Shown here: positions 33,130 through 42,959 of the stretch, piece by piece | How the letters are laid out: every line of letters begins with the position of its first letter | How positions within the stretch are numbered: position 1 is the stretch's first letter | Assembly (NCBI RefSeq): GCF_000336385.2 | Contig: NZ_HG424466.1 | Coordinates: 1 to 64,000 of the forward strand | Direction: 5' to 3' | DNA length: 64,000 nucleotides | Source of the DNA: Lysobacter antibioticus HS124 | Lineage (GTDB): Bacteria > Pseudomonadota > Gammaproteobacteria > Xanthomonadales > Xanthomonadaceae | The notes under the pieces: generated by a model | Told to the model about the DNA's origin: nothing | The model's database searches: none | What the model saw: the letters and a program-made list of their open reading frames with translations, nothing else | Translations under genes and position numbers: made by a program

Positions 33130-36100
33130 ATGGCACGGTTCTTTATCGATCGCCCGATCTTTGCCTGGGTCTTGGCGATCATCATCATGATCGGCGGCGC
33201 GATTGCGATCACGCAGTTGCCGATCTCGCAGTACCCGACCATCGCGCCGCCGACGGTATCGGTGAACGCGTCCTATCCCGGCGCCTCGGCCAAGGCGGTG
33301 GAAAACTCGGTGACCCAGATCATCGAGCAGAACATGAAGGGCATCGACGGGCTGATGTACATGTCGGCGACCAGCTCGTCCGACGGCCAGTCCGGCGTCA
33401 CCCTGACCTTCGAGAGCGGCACCGATCCCGACATCGCCCAGGTCCAGGTGCAGAACAAGCTGCAGCTGGCCACGCCGTTGCTGCCGCAGATCGTGCAGCA
33501 GCAGGGCGTCAGCGTGTCCAAGGCCAATTCGGCGTTCCTGCTGGTGATCGGCTTCGTGTCCGAGGACGGCAGCATGAACGGTGCCGACATCGCCGACTAC
33601 GTCGCCGCCAATCTGGTCGATCCGCTGGCCCGCGTCGACGGCGTCGGCAGCACCCAGCTGTTCGGCACCAAGTACGCGATGCGGATCTGGCTGGACCCGG
33701 ACAAGCTCAACACCTATAAGCTGACCCCGAACGACATCATCACCGCCCTGCGCGCGCAGAACGCCCAGGTCGCGGTCGGCCAGCTCGGCGGCACGCCGTC
33801 GGTGAAGGGGCAGCAGCTCAACGCCACCATCACCGCGCAGGACCGCCTGCAGACCGCCGAGCAGTTCCAGAACGTCGTCGTGCGCGCCAACGGCAACGGT
33901 GCGGTGCTGAAGCTGTCCGACGTGGCCCGGGTCGAACTGGGCCAGGAGGACTACAGCACCATCGCCCGCTTCAACGGCAAGCCGGCCACCGGCATCGCGA
34001 TCTCGCTGGCCACCGGCGCCAACGCCCTGGCCACCGCGCAGGCGATCCAGGCCGAGCTGGAGCAGCTCAAGCCTTCGTTCCCCAAGGGGCTGAAGGCGGT
34101 CACCCCGTTCGACACCACACCGTTCGTGCGCGTGGCCATCGAGGAAGTGGTCAAGACCCTGCTCGAAGCGATCGTGCTGGTGTTCCTGGTCATGTACCTG
34201 TTCCTGCAGAACTTCCGCGCCACCCTGATCCCGACGATCGCGGTGCCGGTGGTGCTGCTGGGCACCTTCGGCCTGCTCGCGCTGTTCGGCTACTCGGTCA
34301 ACATGCTGACCATGTTCGCGGTGGTGCTGGCGATCGGCCTGCTGGTCGACGACGCCATCGTCGTGGTCGAGAACGTCGAACGCGTGATGAGCGAGGAGGG
34401 GCTGACCCCGCTGGAAGCCACGCGCAAGTCGATGGACCAGATCACCGGCGCCCTGGTCGGCATCGGCCTGGTGCTGTCGGCAGTGTTCGTGCCGATGGCC
34501 TTCCTCGGCGGCGCCACCGGCGTGATCTACCGCCAGTTCTCGGTCACCATCGTCTCGGCGATGGGCCTGTCGGTGCTGGTCGCGATCGTGCTGACGCCGG
34601 CGCTGTGCGCGACCATGCTCAAGCAGATCGAGAAGGGCCACCATGCGTCCGACAAGGGCTTCTTCGGCTGGTTCAACGACAAGTTCGACCGCAGCAACAA
34701 GAAGTACCAGGGTGTGGTGCACGGCATCGTCACCCGCGCCGGCCGCTTCATGACCGTGTTCGCGGCGATGGCCGTGCTGATGGGCGTGATGTTCTTCCGT
34801 CTGCCGTCCTCGTTCCTGCCGCAAGAAGACCAGGGCTTCCTGTTCACCATCGTCCAGGCGCCGGTCGGCGCCACCCAGGAACGCACCGGCGAAGTGCTCA
34901 AGAAGGTCGAGGATCAGTTCCTCAACGATCCGGCCGTGGACTCGCTGTTCACCGTGCAGGGCTTCAGCTTCGCCGGCAACGGCCAGAACGCCGGCATGGC
35001 GTTCTCGCAGCTGAAGTCGTGGGAAGAGCGCGAAGCGACCTGGGGCGACCGCTGGCGTTGGCTGACCAGCTTCGGCAAGACGCCGATGCCGGACAACAGC
35101 GTCAACGGCGTGGTCGGCCGCGCCATGGGCAACTTCATGCAGATCAAGGACGCGTTCGTGTTCGCGCTGGCGCCGCCGGCGGTGTTCGAACTGGGCAACT
35201 CCAACGGCTTCGTGTTCTACCTGAAGGACAACGGCGCGCTCGGCCACGATGCGCTGGTCGCCGCGCGCAACCAGTTCCTCGGCATGGCCGCGCAGAGCCC
35301 GCTGCTGCAGAACGTGCGTCCCAACGGCATGGAAGACACGCCGCAGTTCCGGGTCGATGTCGACAACCAGAAGGCCTCGGCCCTGGGCCTGAACATCGCC
35401 GACATCAACTCGACCCTGCAGGCGGCCTGGGGCGGCCAGTACATCGACGACTTCGTCGACCGCGGCCGGGTCAAGCGCGTCTACATCCAGGCCGACGCGC
35501 CGTTCCGCATGGCGCCCAGCGACTTCAACCGCTGGTACGTGCGCAACGACAAGGGCGACATGGTGCCGTTCTCGGCCTTCGCCAGCACCCGCTGGGAGTA
35601 CGGTTCGCCGCGTCTGGAGCGCTACAACGGCGTCTCGGCGCTGGAAATCAACGGCGAGGCCAAGCCGGGCGTGAGCTCGGGCGAGGCCATGGCCGAGGTC
35701 GAGAAGCTGGTCGCGCAGTTGCCGCAAGGCATCGGCCTGGAATGGACCGGGCTGTCGTTCCAGGAACGCCAGGCCGGCGCGCAGACTCCGCTGCTGTACA
35801 CGCTGTCGCTGCTGATCGTGTTCCTGTGCCTGGCGGCGATGTACGAAAGCTGGGCGATCCCGACCTCGGTGCTGCTGATCGCGCCGATGGGCATCCTCGG
35901 CACCGTGCTGGCCACCTGGCTGCGCGGCATGGAGCGCGACGTGTACTTCCAGGTCGCGATGCTGACCACGGTGGGCCTGTCGAGCAAGAACGCGATCCTG
36001 ATCGTGGAGTTCGCCAAGGAGAACCTGGAGAAGGGCATGGACCTGATCTCGGCCACCCTGGCCGCGGTCGGCGACCGTTTGCGCCCGATCATCATGACCT

Positions 36101-36327
36101 CGCTGGCGTTCGGCCTGGGCGTACTGCCGCTGGCGCTGGCCAGCGGCGCGGGCTCCGGCGCACAGCGCGCGATCGGCACCGGCGTGCTCGGCGGCATGGT
36201 CGTCGGCACCTTCCTCGGCATCTTCTTCGTGCCGTTGTTCTTCGTCGTGGTGGAAAAAGTGTTCGTCAGAAAGAAGAAGCACGCGCCCTCGGCGCAGGCC
36301 GCGGAAGGAGCGCACAGCCATGAGTAA
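33130..36327 (+). CDS. RND multidrug efflux pump, HAE1 family (AcrB/MexB type)
   Basis: 1065 residues, the full length for the family, with twelve membrane helices and two large periplasmic loops. It begins with [14 protein letters not shown], the family N-terminus. The proton-relay Asp pair is at 407-408 ([13 protein letters not shown]), exactly as in AcrB. The second half has [14 protein letters not shown] with the partner Lys. The trimer uses the proton gradient to expel drugs, dyes, detergents or solvents from the periplasm. Its 3' end overlaps the outer-membrane gene by 8 bases. Confidence 0.97.
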   Translation: MARFFIDRPIFAWVLAIIIMIGGAIAITQLPISQYPTIAPPTVSVNASYPGASAKAVENSVTQIIEQNMKGIDGLMYMSATSSSDGQSGVTLTFESGTDPDIAQVQVQNKLQLATPLLPQIVQQQGVSVSKANSAFLLVIGFVSEDGSMNGADIADYVAANLVDPLARVDGVGSTQLFGTKYAMRIWLDPDKLNTYKLTPNDIITALRAQNAQVAVGQLGGTPSVKGQQLNATITAQDRLQTAEQFQNVVVRANGNGAVLKLSDVARVELGQEDYSTIARFNGKPATGIAISLATGANALATAQAIQAELEQLKPSFPKGLKAVTPFDTTPFVRVAIEEVVKTLLEAIVLVFLVMYLFLQNFRATLIPTIAVPVVLLGTFGLLALFGYSVNMLTMFAVVLAIGLLVDDAIVVVENVERVMSEEGLTPLEATRKSMDQITGALVGIGLVLSAVFVPMAFLGGATGVIYRQFSVTIVSAMGLSVLVAIVLTPALCATMLKQIEKGHHASDKGFFGWFNDKFDRSNKKYQGVVHGIVTRAGRFMTVFAAMAVLMGVMFFRLPSSFLPQEDQGFLFTIVQAPVGATQERTGEVLKKVEDQFLNDPAVDSLFTVQGFSFAGNGQNAGMAFSQLKSWEEREATWGDRWRWLTSFGKTPMPDNSVNGVVGRAMGNFMQIKDAFVFALAPPAVFELGNSNGFVFYLKDNGALGHDALVAARNQFLGMAAQSPLLQNVRPNGMEDTPQFRVDVDNQKASALGLNIADINSTLQAAWGGQYIDDFVDRGRVKRVYIQADAPFRMAPSDFNRWYVRNDKGDMVPFSAFASTRWEYGSPRLERYNGVSALEINGEAKPGVSSGEAMAEVEKLVAQLPQGIGLEWTGLSFQERQAGAQTPLLYTLSLLIVFLCLAAMYESWAIPTSVLLIAPMGILGTVLATWLRGMERDVYFQVAMLTTVGLSSKNAILIVEFAKENLEKGMDLISATLAAVGDRLRPIIMTSLAFGLGVLPLALASGAGSGAQRAIGTGVLGGMVVGTFLGIFFVPLFFVVVEKVFVRKKKHAPSAQAAEGAHSHE

Positions 36328-37777
36328 GTTCTCCCTTCACGCTCTGGCGATCGCGGTCGCCCTGGCGGGCACCGGCTGCGTCAGCCTCGCGCCGAAGCTG
36401 CCGCCGGCCGAGGCCGGCATCCCGGCCGAATGGCCGTTGCCGCCGACCACCCCGTCCTTCGTCGGCGCGCAGCCGCTGAGCTCCGATCCGGCGGCCTCGC
36501 AGGAGGCCGCCGCGGCCGGCGGCGCGGCGGTGGCCGACATCGGCTGGCGCGATTTCTTCGTCGACCAGAACCTGGAAGACCTGATCGGTCGCGCGTTGGA
36601 GAACAACCGGGACCTGCGCGTGGCCGTGCTCAACGTCGAGAAGGCGCGTGCCCAGTACCGCATCCAGCGCGCCGACCGGCTGCCGGCGCTGAACGCCACC
36701 GCGCGGCTCGAACGCACCGGCGGCGACAACCAGAACGTTACCGACGCCTATACCGCCGGCGCTTCGATCGCCAACTTCGAACTCGACCTGTTCGGCCGCG
36801 TGCGCAGCCTCAGCCAGGCCGCGCTGCAGCGCTACTTCGCCCAGGAAGAAGCCCGCCGCGCCGCCCAGCTCAGCTTGATCGCCGAAGTCGCCAACGCCTA
36901 CCTGACGCTGGCCGCCGACCGCGAACTGCTGTCGGTGTCGGAGGCCACGCTGAAAAACCAGCAGGCGGCCTACGATCTGACCCAGAAGCGGCGCGAGCTC
37001 GGCGCCGTATCCGGGCTGGAGCTGAGCCAGGCCCGCACCCAGGTCGAACAGGCGCGCGCCGATGCGGCGCGCTACGCCGGGCTGGTCGCGCAGGACACCA
37101 GCGCGCTCAATCTGCTGGTCGGCGAACAGGTCGACCCGGCGCTGCTGCCGCAGAAGCTGACCGAGGGCGTGACCGGCCTGGCCGCGCTGCCGGCCGGCCT
37201 GCCGTCGGAGGTGCTGCTGCGCCGACCCGACGTGCTCCAGGCCGAGCACCTGTTGCGCGCGCAGAACGCCAATATCGGCGCGGCGCGCGCCGCGTTCTTC
37301 CCCTCGATCAACCTGACCGGCTTCCTCGGCAGCGGCAGCAACGAACTGTCGGGCCTGTTCGAGGGCAATACCCGGGTGTGGTCGGTGACCCCGGTGGTCA
37401 ATATCCCGATCTTCCAGGGCGGCAAGCTGCGCGCGGGCCTGGCCTCGGCCAAGGCCGACCAGAAGATCGCCCTGGCCGAGTACGAGAAGGCGATCCAGGC
37501 CGGCTTTCGCGACGTCTCCGACGCGCTGGCGCTGACCAAGACCCTGGCCGAGCAGCGCCAGGCCCAGGAAGCGCTGGTCGAGGCCGCCGCCCGCGCCGAT
37601 CAGTTGTCGACCGCGCGCTACAAGGCCGGCCGCGACAGCTACCTCAATCAGCTCGACGCGCAGCGCACGCTCTACGCCGCGCAACAGGGCCTGGTGTCGA
37701 CCCGTCTGGCCGAACAAGCCAACCGGGTGACTCTGTACAAGGTGCTCGGAGGTGGCTGGAACGAGCGCAGCCCATGA
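36320..37777 (+). CDS. outer-membrane efflux channel lipoprotein (OprM/NodT family)
   Basis: 485 residues. The signal ends in A-G-T-G-C (Cys17 lipidated), followed by two OEP repeats of long coiled helices (about 65-260 and 275-475). Family motifs include [25 protein letters not shown] and [12 protein letters not shown]. The trimer forms the channel-tunnel through the outer membrane for the pump. Overlaps with both neighbours show tight operon structure. Confidence 0.95.
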   Translation: MSKFSLHALAIAVALAGTGCVSLAPKLPPAEAGIPAEWPLPPTTPSFVGAQPLSSDPAASQEAAAAGGAAVADIGWRDFFVDQNLEDLIGRALENNRDLRVAVLNVEKARAQYRIQRADRLPALNATARLERTGGDNQNVTDAYTAGASIANFELDLFGRVRSLSQAALQRYFAQEEARRAAQLSLIAEVANAYLTLAADRELLSVSEATLKNQQAAYDLTQKRRELGAVSGLELSQARTQVEQARADAARYAGLVAQDTSALNLLVGEQVDPALLPQKLTEGVTGLAALPAGLPSEVLLRRPDVLQAEHLLRAQNANIGAARAAFFPSINLTGFLGSGSNELSGLFEGNTRVWSVTPVVNIPIFQGGKLRAGLASAKADQKIALAEYEKAIQAGFRDVSDALALTKTLAEQRQAQEALVEAAARADQLSTARYKAGRDSYLNQLDAQRTLYAAQQGLVSTRLAEQANRVTLYKVLGGGWNERSP

Positions 37778-38388
37778 GCACTCCGGGCAAGCCCACCGCC
37801 AAGGCCGAAGCGCGCGCGCAAGCCCAGCGCGAGCGCATTCTGGTCGCTGCGCAGAAATGTTTCGTCGTGCACGGCTTCCACGCCGCCAGCATGGCCAACA
37901 TCGCCGAGACGGCCGGCATGAGCGCCGGCCTGATCTATCGCTACTTCAAGGGCAAGAACGACATCATCCTGGCGATCATCGAGCGCCAGTTGGAAGAAGC
38001 GCGTTCGGACATCGCCAAGCTGCACGCGACCAGCGACCTGGTCGCGGGCATCGCCGAGGTGTTCCAGCAGTGGCAGGCCAACGACCCGAACATTACCAGC
38101 GCGGCGTTGTTCCTCGAACTCACCGCCGAGGCCACCCGCGACGCTGAGATCGCCGCGGCCACCCATGCCTCGGACCGGGTGTTCCGCGCCGATCTGGCGG
38201 CCTGGTTCGCGCGCAGCCGCGAGGACGGCGGCCTGGGCGTGCCGCAGGATCAGGTCGCCACTCGCGTGCTGATCCTGCAGAGCCTGATCGAAGGCTTGGC
38301 GATGCGCGCGATTTCGCAACCGGATTTGACCGTGGATCAGGTGAAAGCGGCGCTGGAGCAATTCCTGCCGAACCTGCTGTCGGCCTGA
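37774..38388 (+). CDS. TetR/AcrR-family repressor of the efflux operon
   Basis: 204 residues. N-terminal helix-turn-helix (about 18-65) with R-I-L-V-A-A-Q-K-C-F, then A-S-M-A-N-I-A-E-T-A-G-M-S-A-G-L-I-Y-R-Y-F-K-G-K, the TetR signature. A helical ligand and dimer domain follows. Translationally coupled to the channel gene by ATGA (37774-37777). It most likely binds the palindrome at 31852-31869 and is released by pump substrates. The repressor being last in its own operon, not divergent, is less common and gives negative feedback. Confidence 0.93.
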   Translation: MSTPGKPTAKAEARAQAQRERILVAAQKCFVVHGFHAASMANIAETAGMSAGLIYRYFKGKNDIILAIIERQLEEARSDIAKLHATSDLVAGIAEVFQQWQANDPNITSAALFLELTAEATRDAEIAAATHASDRVFRADLAAWFARSREDGGLGVPQDQVATRVLILQSLIEGLAMRAISQPDLTVDQVKAALEQFLPNLLSA

Positions 38389-38411
38389 GCCGCAGCGCGC
38401 CGCGCATTCCG

Positions 38412-38441
38412 ACGGGCCGCCATGCGCGGCCCGTTTTCTTT
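38412..38441 (+). terminator. intrinsic terminator of the efflux operon
   Basis: A perfect 9-bp stem ACGGGCCGC (38412-38420) and GCGGCCCGT (38426-38434) with loop CATGC is followed by TTTCTTT, 24 bases after the TetR stop. Confidence 0.85.
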
Positions 38442-38450
38442 GCGCGGATC

Positions 38451-39878
38451 TCAGCGCGAACGCGCCAGCCGTTTGGCGATATCGCCGAGCGAGCGCATCG
38501 CCGCATCGATGCGGTCGTTCAGGGGATAGCCGCAGCTGAGCCGGACATGATGGCGATAGTCGCCGCGATTGGAGAACAGATGCCCGGGCAGGATGCCGAT
38601 GCCGGCGGCCAGCGCGGCTTCGAACAGCGCCTGGCCTTCGACCCGTTCGGGCAGTTCCACCCAAAGAGTCAGTCCGCCGGCGGGTTCGGCGACGCAGGTG
38701 CCGTCGGGCCAGTGCTCAAGCACGGCCTGGCGATAGGCCAGGGAATTGTCGGCCAGAGCGCGGCGCAGCCGGCGCAGGCCGCGTTCCATGTCGTGACGGG
38801 CCAGGTAGTCGACCAGCGCCATTTGCGGCAGCGCCGCGGTCGCCACGGTCGAGAAGCTCTTGGTGCGCAGCAGCTCGGCCGTGCGGCGGGCGCCGGTCAT
38901 CCAGCCGACCCGCAGACCGGGCGAGAGCATCTTCGAATACGAGCCGCACACCACCACATGTTCGCCGTCGTCGTAGCGGCGCATCGGCGAGGGCCGTTCG
39001 CCGGAGTAGGCCAACTCCCCGTACAGATCGTCCTCGATCACGATGGTCCCGTGCGCGGCGCAGACGGCGACCAGTTCGCGCTTGGCCGCTTCGCTGGTGA
39101 GGCTGCCGAGCGGATTGCTGAAGTTGGGAATCAGCAGCGCGGCGCGCACCGCGTGCCGCTCCAGCAGTTCGCGAGCATGCGCCGGGTCGATGCCGATGCC
39201 GGGCCGGTTGGGGATCTCCAGTACGCGCAGGCCGTGCGCGGCGACCGCCTGCAGCAGGCCGTGGTAGGTCGGCGTTTCCAGGATCACGATGTCGCCGGGG
39301 CGGGTCAGGCTGCGCAAGGTGAGGCTGATGGCCTCCATCGCGCCGGCGGTGATCACGATCTCGTCCGGGTCCAGGTCGACCCCGCATTGGCCGTAACGCT
39401 GGGCGATGAGCTCGCGCAGCGGGCGCAAGCCCTGCGGCGGCGCGTAGTTCAGCGCGGTGTCGGGATCGCGGCGCAGCGCGCGCGTCACCGAGCCGGCCAG
39501 CGCGGCGTTAGGCAGCAGCGACATCGCCGGTGAAGCCGAGTGCAGCGGCACCAAGTCGTGGCGCGCCTGCACGTCGAGCACGCCGAGCAGGGCCGGGTTG
39601 CGCACCGGCATCGGCGCGCGCGCGAGGTGGCGCATGCGCCCGGCGCGCGGCGCCGGCGCGCTGGCCGCGCGCACGTAATAGCCCGAGCGCGGACGGGCCT
39701 CGATCAGGCCTTCGCGCTCGAGCTGCTGGTAAGCCTCGACCGCGGTCGCCAGGCTGATTCGCTGATCGCGGCCAAGCCGGCGCAGCGAAGGCAGGCGTTC
39801 GCCGGCGCGCAGCACGCCGCGCTGGATCTGCCGGCGCATGCGCTCGGCGAGGCGTTCGTAGAGCAGGTCCTGGGACAT
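38451..39878 (-). CDS. MocR-type regulator: GntR helix-turn-helix fused to class I aminotransferase domain
   Basis: 475 residues. A GntR-type winged helix (1-75; LRAGERLPSLRRLGRDQRIS, then A-Y-Q-Q-L-E-R-E-G-L-I) is joined by a linker to a PLP-binding fold (about 100-475). The PLP lysine is Lys316 in SYSKMLSPGLR, with N-F-S-N-P-L-G and D-D-L-Y-G-E-L as further cofactor motifs. MocR proteins sense PLP or amino compounds rather than catalysing transamination. The start was set at the ATG before the HTH; much upstream open frame is not coding. Divergent from an EamA exporter, its likely target. Confidence 0.9.
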   Translation of the reverse strand: MSQDLLYERLAERMRRQIQRGVLRAGERLPSLRRLGRDQRISLATAVEAYQQLEREGLIEARPRSGYYVRAASAPAPRAGRMRHLARAPMPVRNPALLGVLDVQARHDLVPLHSASPAMSLLPNAALAGSVTRALRRDPDTALNYAPPQGLRPLRELIAQRYGQCGVDLDPDEIVITAGAMEAISLTLRSLTRPGDIVILETPTYHGLLQAVAAHGLRVLEIPNRPGIGIDPAHARELLERHAVRAALLIPNFSNPLGSLTSEAAKRELVAVCAAHGTIVIEDDLYGELAYSGERPSPMRRYDDGEHVVVCGSYSKMLSPGLRVGWMTGARRTAELLRTKSFSTVATAALPQMALVDYLARHDMERGLRRLRRALADNSLAYRQAVLEHWPDGTCVAEPAGGLTLWVELPERVEGQALFEAALAAGIGILPGHLFSNRGDYRHHVRLSCGYPLNDRIDAAMRSLGDIAKRLARSR

Positions 39879-40041
39879 CGTCAACCTTGCGAGAGCCAAA
39901 GCCGTCTCCGTTTGTGGGAGCGGGGGTGGGGTGAGGACCGGTAGAGGCCGAAAATTCCAGCGCCGCTGAGCCGCCCTCGACCCGGCCCTCTGCGCTCCGC
40001 ATTTCCTGCGGTCGCCGCAAGCAGGAGAGGGGAAAGAGGCA

Positions 40042-40086
40042 AATCTGTACCGGTCGAAATCGATCCTAACTGAATCTGTATCGGTC
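40042..40086. promoter_or_regulatory. direct-repeat operator for the MocR regulator
   Basis: AATCTGTACCGGTC (40042-40055) and AATCTGTATCGGTC (40073-40086) differ at one base and start 31 bases apart, about three helix turns. They lie between the divergent MocR and EamA genes. MocR/PdxR/GabR proteins are known to bind directly repeated sites with such phasing. Confidence 0.75.
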
Positions 40087-40137
40087 CGCAGCGTCGGCCT
40101 ACCCTGGCCTTCCCACGATCCGCCGCGTCCATTGCCC

Positions 40138-41058
40138 ATGAGCACCGTCGCCGCTACCGTCGCGCCCGCCGCCGATTCGCGCGGCGCCTTGATCCAACTG
40201 CTGGTCGCCGAGCTGTTGATCGGCTCGGTCGGCGTGTTCGTGCACGAAAGCGGCCAGGACGCGATCACCGCGGTGCTGTTTCGCTGTGTGTTCGGCTGCG
40301 TATTCCTGATCGCCTGGGGCAGCGCGCGCGGCTTGTTCCGTGGCCTGCTCGGCGAGCGCGCGTTGATCCGCTCGGCGATCGTCAGCGGCGTGTTGCTGGT
40401 GCTGAACTGGGTCGCCCTGTTCGCCGGCATGGCACGCTCGTCGATCGGCGTGGCGACCATGGTCTACCACTTCTTTCCGTTCGTGGTGTTGGGCATGGCC
40501 GCGTTGTTCTACGGCGAACGCACCCGCGCCGCCGACCTGGGCTGGACGGCGATCGCCTTCGTCGGCGTGCTGTGTTCGGCCGATCCGTTCAAACTCTGGA
40601 ACAACGCCGGCAGCGGCTATCTGATCGGCGTCGGCCTGACCTTCGTCGCCGCGATCCTGTGCGGCGCTTCGCTGCTGCTGTCGCGCAAGATCAGCCGCGA
40701 GCGGCCGCTGGCCGTGGTGCTGATCCAGTGCCTGGTCGGCGTGGCGATGTTGGCCCCGTTGGCCGATTACGCATCGGTGTGGAAGCCGGGCGCGCACTGG
40801 TTCTGGCTGGCCGGCCTGGGCCTAATCCACAGCGGCGTGTGCTACGTACTGTTCTATTCCTCGTACCCGCGCCTGCAGGTCGCGACCATCGCGGTGGTCG
40901 CCTTCATCTATCCGGTGATCGCGCTGCTGCTGGATTACCTGATCTACGGCCATGCGCTGGCGCCGGTGCAGAGCCTGGGCGTGGCGCTGATCGTGCTCGG
41001 CACGCTCGGCGTCAATCTGAAGTGGTCATGGCGCCGGTCGCAGCCGGCAAGGGCCTGA
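40138..41058 (+). CDS. EamA/DMT-family transporter
   Basis: 306 residues, ten predicted membrane helices in two EamA repeats (about 15-140 and 150-295). The first repeat has N-W-V-A-L-F-A-G-M-A-R-S-S-I-G-V-A-T-M-V-Y-H-F-F-P; the second ends G-V-A-L-I-V-L-G-T-L-G-V-N. These drug/metabolite transporters usually export amino acids or related compounds. The divergent MocR with paired sites suggests ligand-dependent control, plausibly by a vitamin B6 or amino acid signal. ATG 40138 was preferred to an upstream TTG. Confidence 0.85.
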   Translation: MSTVAATVAPAADSRGALIQLLVAELLIGSVGVFVHESGQDAITAVLFRCVFGCVFLIAWGSARGLFRGLLGERALIRSAIVSGVLLVLNWVALFAGMARSSIGVATMVYHFFPFVVLGMAALFYGERTRAADLGWTAIAFVGVLCSADPFKLWNNAGSGYLIGVGLTFVAAILCGASLLLSRKISRERPLAVVLIQCLVGVAMLAPLADYASVWKPGAHWFWLAGLGLIHSGVCYVLFYSSYPRLQVATIAVVAFIYPVIALLLDYLIYGHALAPVQSLGVALIVLGTLGVNLKWSWRRSQPARA

Positions 41059-41181
41059 CCGCGCCGACGCAGCACGCATCGCTTTACTCGACCCGGTCCG
41101 CTCTCGACGCGGATCAGCGGATGTGCCGCTCGCCGCGCAGGGACGCGCCGGCGGGGATTTTAGGCGGCGGCGCGGCGCTGC

Positions 41182-41460
41182 TCAGCCGGTCTGGACCAGG
41201 CGCCAGGCGCCTTCGACATCGGACTCGACCTGCGCCCACGGCACCGGTTCGCGCCCGCACAGGCGCTCCCAGCCGACAGCGAGCTGATCGCAGATATCTT
41301 CCCAATGACGCTCGCCGTGATGCGCTCGCGCGCCCAAGCCGTAAGCGATGGCCAACTCGCGCACCCGGTGAGGAATGCAGTCGCCGCCGCCCGGACCGGC
41401 GCCTTGGTACGACCGTCGCGGCGGTGCCGCACAGAGCCAATCGACATCCGTATGCGTCAT
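41182..41460 (-). CDS. hypothetical protein (92 aa)
   Basis: Soluble, with W-x-x-I-C-D-Q-L-A-V-G-W-E-R-L and W-A-Q-V-E-S-D-V-E-G-A-W near the end and an Arg/Gly-rich middle containing G-E-R-H-W-E-D. No signal peptide or membrane segment, no family recognised. The amphipathic Trp-containing helices look like a real small protein rather than a shadow frame. Start chosen at MTHTDVDW because upstream residues look random. Confidence 0.5.
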   Translation of the reverse strand: MTHTDVDWLCAAPPRRSYQGAGPGGGDCIPHRVRELAIAYGLGARAHHGERHWEDICDQLAVGWERLCGREPVPWAQVESDVEGAWRLVQTG

Positions 41461-41691
41461 GGGCGAAATCCGTTGGCATTGCTCTTGCATCCGAACAATA
41501 TCGTCTTTACGTGAAGATAAGCGCGGCCAAATCCGGCCAACGCACACAGCGAGCGCGAACTCAGTCGCAAACACGCAAAGCGGCGACGCCGAAAGCTTTC
41601 ATTTCGGCGTGGATCACGCGCGCATTGCGATGCGAATCTGAACCACGGGTGCGCGGCATCCTGAATCGATGTGCGGCTCGTCACGCACGCG

Positions 41692-41719
41692 AAAAAAGCG
41701 CCGCCCGAACGGACGGCGC
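41692..41719 (-). terminator. strong intrinsic terminator of the RNA-repair operon
   Basis: On the minus strand a 9-bp stem (GCGCCGTCC from 41719, GGGCGGCGC ending 41698, one G-T pair, loop GTTC) is followed by six T. It lies about 20 bases after the rtcB stop. Confidence 0.88.
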
Positions 41720-41737
41720 CGCGAGCGCAATGCGCGC

Positions 41738-42958
41738 TCAACCCTTGATGCAGACCACCTGGCGCAAGGTGTGGACCACCTCGACCAGATCGGACTGCGC
41801 CGCCATCACCGCTTCGATCGGCTTGTACGCCGCCGGCGACTCGTCGATGACCGCCGCGTCCTTGCGGCATTCCACGTGGGCCGTGGCCGCACGATGGTCT
41901 TTGAGAGTGATCTTCCGCCGCGCTTCGGCACGGCTCATCAGTCGGCCGGCGCCGTGGCTGCAGCTGTGGAAGCTGTCCGCGTTGCCCTTGCCGCGCACGA
42001 TGTAGCTGCGCGCGCCCATGCTGCCGGGGATGATGCCGAGTTCCCCCTCACGGGCGCTGACCGCGCCCTTGCGGGTCACCCACAACGACTCGCCGAAGTG
42101 CTCCTCGCGCTGGACATAGTTGTGGTGGCAATTGACCGCGGTCTTTTTCAACTGGAACTTCGGCAGCTGGACCCGCATCGCGTGCAGCACTCGTTCCATC
42201 ATCGCCTCGCGGTTGTGGCGAGCGTAGTCCTGCGCCCAGCCGACGGCTTCGACGTAGTCCTCGAACAACGGCTCGCCTTCGAGCAGGAAGGCCAGGTCCT
42301 TGTCCGGCAGATGGAAGCCGAGCACGCGCCGTTCCAGCTTCAATCGCGCCAGCTCGATGAAGTAGCTGCCGATCAAGTTGCCGGTGCCGCGCGACCCCGA
42401 GTGCAGCATCACCCACACCGCGCCGGCCTCGTCGAGACAGATCTCGATGAAGTGGTTGCCGCCGCCGAGGGTGCCGATCTGCTTGTCCAGCTTGTCGGTG
42501 CGCAGCTTGCGGTGTTTGGCGTGGATCGCATCCAGCCGCGCCGCCAGCCCGGATTTGGCCAGGCGGGTGGCATGGCTGTCGGGCAAACGACGGTGTTCGC
42601 CGCCGCGGCCGTTGCCGACCGGGATGCAGTGCTCGATCGCCGAGCGCAGCTTGGCCAGACTGTCGGGCAGATCCTGGGCGCGCAGGGTCGTGCGCACCGC
42701 GGCCATGCCGCAGCCCAGGTCGACGCCGACCGCGGCCGGGATGATCGCGCCGCGGGTCGGCACCACCGAGCCCACGGTCGCCCCCTTGCCCAGGTGGGCG
42801 TCCGGCATTACCGCGATCCAGGGCCCGACGTGGGGCAGGGCGGCGATGTTGCGCAACTGGCGCCGCGCTCCTTCGTCGACCGTCACCCCGCGTACCCAGC
42901 CCTTGACCGGGACCGAGCCCTCTTCGGCGTGCAGCAGTTCGTAGCTTGATGTACTCAT
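41738..42958 (-). CDS. rtcB: RNA-splicing ligase RtcB
   Basis: 406 residues, the bacterial RtcB length. It joins RNA 2',3'-cyclic phosphate or 3'-phosphate ends to 5'-OH ends using GTP and Mn. Visible motifs: P-D-A-H-L-G-K-G-A-T-V-G-S (52-64), V-G-V-D-L-G-C-G-M with metal Cys83, GGGNHF (165-170), H186-S-G-S-R-G-T-G-N, N-C-H-H-N (276-280) and the guanylylated His335 in C-S-H-G-A-G-R. AAGGA precedes the ATG, and only one base (TGATATG) separates it from the upstream gene, so the two are coupled. Last gene of the slipin operon. RtcA is absent here. Confidence 0.97.
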   Translation of the reverse strand: MSTSSYELLHAEEGSVPVKGWVRGVTVDEGARRQLRNIAALPHVGPWIAVMPDAHLGKGATVGSVVPTRGAIIPAAVGVDLGCGMAAVRTTLRAQDLPDSLAKLRSAIEHCIPVGNGRGGEHRRLPDSHATRLAKSGLAARLDAIHAKHRKLRTDKLDKQIGTLGGGNHFIEICLDEAGAVWVMLHSGSRGTGNLIGSYFIELARLKLERRVLGFHLPDKDLAFLLEGEPLFEDYVEAVGWAQDYARHNREAMMERVLHAMRVQLPKFQLKKTAVNCHHNYVQREEHFGESLWVTRKGAVSAREGELGIIPGSMGARSYIVRGKGNADSFHSCSHGAGRLMSRAEARRKITLKDHRAATAHVECRKDAAVIDESPAAYKPIEAVMAAQSDLVEVVHTLRQVVCIKG

Positions 42959-42959
42959 A

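Noticed and set aside
31900-36321. A 1473-codon minus-strand open frame opposite the efflux operon
   Set aside because: Composition is dominated by His, Arg, Gln and Asp, and it mirrors the adaptor and pump genes exactly; it is an antisense shadow.
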